A stretch of 64,000 nt of DNA from Novimethylophilus sp036504375 (GTDB taxonomy: Bacteria; Pseudomonadota; Gammaproteobacteria; Burkholderiales; Methylophilaceae), in NCBI RefSeq assembly GCF_036504375.1, contig NZ_DASXVH010000027.1:62001-126000 (forward strand), given 5' to 3'. Below, one piece after another: positions 61,701 through 64,000 of this stretch. The notes beneath the pieces are model-generated. The model was not told the origin of the DNA. It searched no databases and was given only the letters and a program-made list of their open reading frames with translations. The number at the start of each line of letters is the position of its first letter. Positions within the stretch are counted from its first letter, which is position 1. Position numbers and translations under genes: made by a program.

Positions 61701-62068
61701 AGCAGTTCGGTCGATTGCCCGGCTTGCCATTTGACTTCACGGTATTGGGTTGGGCGGCCTGTGGCGCGGGAAACCCATTGCCATATCTGCCGGGTTTGCT
61801 CGGCATCGGTAAAGATGATGAGATGCTCGCGCGCATCCGCCGTGACTTTGCGTTCAATTTTCTGGCGGATGGCGTACGGGGGAATTGCACCATCGCCGCC
61901 GGGTAAGCATTGCAGTATCTGGATGCCGCGTTTCTGGGCAATGGGCCGCAGGGAATAAATTTCACTTCCCACTTCTTTTTCCAAGCCGACCCGCAGTGCA
62001 TCCCACCCCAACTGGTTGAATAACTCGACAAACTGGAATGACTGCAATTGTTGGGCGATTTTGCTCAT
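58715..62068 (-). CDS. Large adenine-specific DNA methyltransferase (type IIG/DISARM-like)
   Basis: A 1117-residue N6-adenine methyltransferase. SAM motif I is DPTCGSGAFLFAALQIL near residue 522 and catalytic motif IV is VVIGNPPYVVF near 775. The N-terminal 350 residues resemble the helical part of type IIG/Eco57I-like enzymes (GAYYTKEDITEYIGKNTIIP near 340). The C-terminal region probably recognises the target. The preferred start is the ATG at 62068, with GGAAAA upstream, over a TTG at 62083. Two in-frame GC-rich repeats (described separately) add residues PPSPLAGEGRGEG and SPSPASGRGAGGEG. The gene starts 4 bases after the helicase stop. Confidence 0.87.
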   Translation of the reverse strand: MSKIAQQLQSFQFVELFNQLGWDALRVGLEKEVGSEIYSLRPIAQKRGIQILQCLPGGDGAIPPYAIRQKIERKVTADAREHLIIFTDAEQTRQIWQWVSRATGRPTQYREVKWQAGQSTELLEQKLKAITFDLDEEEGLTVFGVAERLRGGFDRDNVTKKFYKVFQTQRDAFQKFIEGIPSDDHQRWYTTVVVDRLMFLWFLQEKFFLNGDKRYLRNRLDTHLAANPGVSFYKSFLSPLFFRGFAEERTEANRAAIEAEFGKVPYLNGGLFAEHELEREYGEAIDIPDTAFSSLFAFFDEWDWHLDERPLASGKEINPDVLGYIFEKFVNQKQMGAYYTKEDITEYIGKNTIIPSLFEKVRAEHTAAFDAHAWPLLQEDPRRYVYPAMLHGLPPSPLAGEGRGEGLYPAEIANGLDTQAPDLLERRKPWNKTAAPSHGLPTEIWRETIARHNRTREILAKLQAGEINSVADLITYNLNIRQFAQDVIERCTDPALLRAFWVVLAGRLPRKSHEKFRHGMSVLDPTCGSGAFLFAALQILKPLYQACLTAMSGTLLDADISPSPASGRGAGGEGALANIEEIVERFHAAAVDRVRDYAITKHIIVHNLYGVDIETQATEIAKLRLFLKLVALLEPGDAIEPLPDIDFNIRAGNTLVGYASEKETEQAVTQGKFDFDDTWGKIKTKLVAVEQAYNNFQIQQVQRGGHVTVEDKRDLGDQLHELEETLNTHLCREYGKDPNNGKQFAAWKTSHKPFHWYVDFYPIMAAGGFDVVIGNPPYVVFPSKDVPYSCLPNQYACEATKNLYALVAERSKRLIGSDAPVGLIVQLTSMSSERMTAMQNLMAKDAHAFILPFPRRPASVFEGVEMPTAIWISLPNKKSSFVSSSVRRFYTEERSTALEVIKLYSHADRRFGFRVAKVDSDIAANLLSRLEGANVIASLVSKDPKGRVYYQEACRYWAKASAFSPRFIRNGETVEQPHGRILSLANEQATGFVNCLLNSSLFYWYYSTLADCEHINDSLIQTFPLPLQWANTDWNAISTVIDKTLSSSAKPRTIRTKQGHLIEYDEINGKSAHDQVNTADQALSKLFGLSNEQLDYIINYDIKYRMGLNGAEDDADD
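60345..60388. repeat. GC-rich hairpin repeat inside the methyltransferase gene, copy 1
   Basis: CCCTCTCCC and GGGCGAGGGGG form a hairpin, preceded by CCCCCTCTCCCCCGG. It is of the common proteobacterial intergenic type and is translated in frame as SPSPASGRGAGGEG. It lies about 40 residues after SAM motif I. Confidence 0.75.
60851..60887. repeat. GC-rich hairpin repeat inside the methyltransferase gene, copy 2
   Basis: CCCTCTCCC and GGGGAGAGGG around a short loop, preceded by CCCCTCACCCCGG. It is translated in frame as PPSPLAGEGRGEG, near residue 400. Same repeat family as at 60345-60388. Confidence 0.75.
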
Positions 62069-62072
62069 GTTT

Positions 62073-64000
62073 TTATTTTCCAATCAGCCCCATTGAGCAA
62101 ACAATCTTGGGTTCGCGTTGGGCATTTTCTTCTTCGGTATAGGTCAACTGGCCTTCTTCGCGCAGCGATTTGACGGCATCGGCTAGTTGCTCGTCGTTGA
62201 CCCCGCCGCGCATCAGGCGATTGAGGGTGTCGGCGGCAGATTCCAGTAGCGGGCGTGAATAGATGTCATCCAGCGCTCGTTCCAGTTCGTCATCGGCAAA
62301 CAGGGAGCCGCGCAGGCTGCGGGCGTATTCCTTGAGCCGGTCGTAGCACTTGCGGCGCGGGCTGGAGGGGCGTCCAAGGCTGCCGCCGATGGCCTTGTCC
62401 TGGGCTACCGCTAGTTGAAGCCCGGCTGCCACCAACTCATGGTGGTGCTCTTCACGCTCCATTGCGGGTTCATCCGGCTTGCATTCGGCGGCACGCAGAA
62501 TGGTAAATTGCGATTCCGTCACTGCCCGGCCTTGGACATTCACCCAAGCCAGATGATCATTGCCTTCGGGCGATTTGACATACACCAGCGTACCGGGCTG
62601 GGCATCCGCCACGAGGTTCTGGATGGTGGGGTTGTATGCCTTGGCGGAATAGATGACATGTGGCAGGGATTCAATCTCCCGCGCCAGTGCCGGATCATTC
62701 TCAGTGGCGGTTTTCCAGATTTGCCAGGCGTAGGAGGCTAAATCGACTTCGTCATCCTTGTCGTCCAGCGCGCCGGTGCTTTGGCTGGAGAGCTTGCGCA
62801 GGGCTTCGGCATCTTCATCTTCAAAAAAAGATTCGTCGGTGCCGACCACTTCGGCGTTTTCATACAGGCGCTGGTTAATGCGGGAACGGAGCTGTATCAG
62901 GCGCTCGACGCCATCGGCGGGGAGGAAGGAGTAGCACAGAATATCCTCAGCCTGCTGTCCGATGCGGTCTACACGCCCGGCACGCTGGATGAGGCGGATG
63001 ATGGCCCAAGGCAGGTCAAAATTAACCACGATAGCAGCATCCTGCAGGTTCTGGCCTTCGGATAACACATCGGTACAAATCAGCACGCGTAGTTGTTCGT
63101 CCTTCTTGATTTGCGCATCGTTGGATTGCGGCGAAAAACGGCAGGCGACGGCGTAAGGATCGGCGGATGCACCGGTGACCACGGCCAGATGCCCCAGCTG
63201 ATGCTGTTGCAGGCTGCGCCCCAGATAACGCGCAGTATCGGCAAACTGGGTGAACACCAGCACTTTTTCCTTGGGATGCGTCTGTTTGAGCAGGCGGAGC
63301 AATTCGGCGAGTTTTTTATCCTGGGAGGGTTGCCAGATGCCGTAACCATTGATGAGATCAGACAGTGCGTTGATGTCCTGCGCCAGGTGGTCGCGCAAGT
63401 CTTGTCTGAACAGTTTGGAGCTTACCCATTTGAAGCGTTTGGCGTAAATCTCGGAATACTGCTTGTAGATAGTCTCGGCCTGACTGGTGGTTTCATCTTC
63501 GGCCTCCTCGGTGATGCCGTCGAGCAAGTCTTCCTGCTCCATCTTCAAGCCTTCGGCATCTTCGTCAAAGCGGTCAGCATCGAGAATGCCCGCATCAAGG
63601 GTGCCAATGGGAATGGCCAGCCCGTGATCGATGGCGTAGAGATACACCTGATTGCGCAGGATATGCCGCTCGATGGATTGTAGAAAAGAGAAGCCGCTGG
63701 ATTCGAGCCGCTTGAACAGGTTGGTGCGACAAAAGCCGATCAGCCGTTTGCCCGCCTTGCCCAGGTCATCCATCTGCTTGCGCTCGGCAGGCGTGGCGGC
63801 TTTGAGTGCCACCAGATTGCCGTAGCTGCCCAATCCGTAGCGCGAAAGGTGCAGGCGGTTGATGACGTCCACCACCTCCACCGAATACAGCTTGGCATAC
63901 TGGTCGCCAGGGTCGTTTTCATCCACGGCAAACTTGAGCGAAACGGGTTTGCGATTGGGAAAGTAGCGTTTTTCTCCATTGCGTAGTTCAAGGTAACGAC
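62073..64000 (-). CDS. SNF2-type helicase, C-terminal part (cut by window edge)
   Basis: At least 641 residues of a superfamily 2 helicase; the frame is open to the last base of the window, so the N-terminal DEAH/Walker region lies outside. The second RecA lobe is clear: KEKVLVFTQFADTARYLGRSL, then RVLICTDVLSEGQNLQDAAIVVNFDLPW and IIRLIQRAGRVDRIGQQAEDI (motif VI). A GTG at 63926 is in frame but is not the true start. A long C-terminal extension is present. It is the first visible gene of the operon and runs 4 bases ahead of the methyltransferase. DISARM DrmD or Hma-type helicases are the closest ideas I have. Confidence 0.85.
   Translation of the reverse strand, partial: RYLELRNGEKRYFPNRKPVSLKFAVDENDPGDQYAKLYSVEVVDVINRLHLSRYGLGSYGNLVALKAATPAERKQMDDLGKAGKRLIGFCRTNLFKRLESSGFSFLQSIERHILRNQVYLYAIDHGLAIPIGTLDAGILDADRFDEDAEGLKMEQEDLLDGITEEAEDETTSQAETIYKQYSEIYAKRFKWVSSKLFRQDLRDHLAQDINALSDLINGYGIWQPSQDKKLAELLRLLKQTHPKEKVLVFTQFADTARYLGRSLQQHQLGHLAVVTGASADPYAVACRFSPQSNDAQIKKDEQLRVLICTDVLSEGQNLQDAAIVVNFDLPWAIIRLIQRAGRVDRIGQQAEDILCYSFLPADGVERLIQLRSRINQRLYENAEVVGTDESFFEDEDAEALRKLSSQSTGALDDKDDEVDLASYAWQIWKTATENDPALAREIESLPHVIYSAKAYNPTIQNLVADAQPGTLVYVKSPEGNDHLAWVNVQGRAVTESQFTILRAAECKPDEPAMEREEHHHELVAAGLQLAVAQDKAIGGSLGRPSSPRRKCYDRLKEYARSLRGSLFADDELERALDDIYSRPLLESAADTLNRLMRGGVNDEQLADAVKSLREEGQLTYTEEENAQREPKIVCSMGLIGK

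Overview
The window is a 64-kb piece of a moderately GC-rich proteobacterial chromosome. Gene content and order fit a betaproteobacterium, and I would guess the Gallionellaceae/Nitrosomonadales (Sideroxydans- or Gallionella-like). The signs are the chain mreBCD-mrdA-rodA-rlpA-dacC-dat-ybeD-lipB-lipA, the series mpl / TonB-like protein / thioredoxin-like ferredoxin, and thiD-thiE-hemL. This placement is an inference from gene order; no rRNA, tRNA or CRISPR was seen.

Core region 1 (1-38724) is dense housekeeping sequence. It holds valS, an HDOD signalling protein, cobalamin-dependent methionine synthase (metH), murein-peptide recycling (mpl), thiamine and haem synthesis (thiD-thiE-hemL), and a metal-uptake group (small His/Cys protein, porin-like protein, ZnuA-like binding protein, permease). 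It continues with Fe-trafficking yggX, polyphosphate metabolism (ppk1 facing ppx-phoU), rpiA, ilvA, and gatC-gatA with an EVE and a PNPOx-family gene. It ends in a long, tightly coupled cell-shape, peptidoglycan and lipoate cluster. Many neighbours overlap by 1-20 bases, suggesting translational coupling.

Accessory island 1 (about 38725-48434) lies between lipA and gltB, and much of it is visibly AT-richer. It carries a TniQ-like protein and the C-terminal remnant of an AIPR-type phage-resistance protein. Next is a two-gene unit pairing an HEXXH metallopeptidase-like protein with a dCTP-deaminase-like protein. An operon of large serine recombinase, ParB-like and RepB-like proteins follows, then a Cys4 protein. 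Last come several antitoxins without partners: MazE-like, a fusion of an IHF-type DNA-binding domain to an Xre/MbcA/ParS (DUF2384) domain, and a Phd next to a broken VapC. This is the most likely place for undescribed biology.

Core region 2 (48435-55661) holds glutamate synthase (gltB-gltD) and hemE. A palindromic repeat built of 10-base modules lies just before hemE; a second copy occurs at about 10831-10965.

Accessory island 2 (about 55690 to the window end) holds a HicB/HicA pair with a strong terminator and a minus-strand operon: helicase (cut by the window edge), large adenine-type DNA methyltransferase, AlbA_2/ATPase protein and a small DprA-like protein. The DprA-like gene is bracketed by two palindromes of identical architecture (12-base arms, 8-base spacer). 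The methyltransferase contains two GC-rich hairpin repeats that are translated in frame. The operon looks like an anti-phage system related to helicase-methyltransferase-ATPase arrangements.
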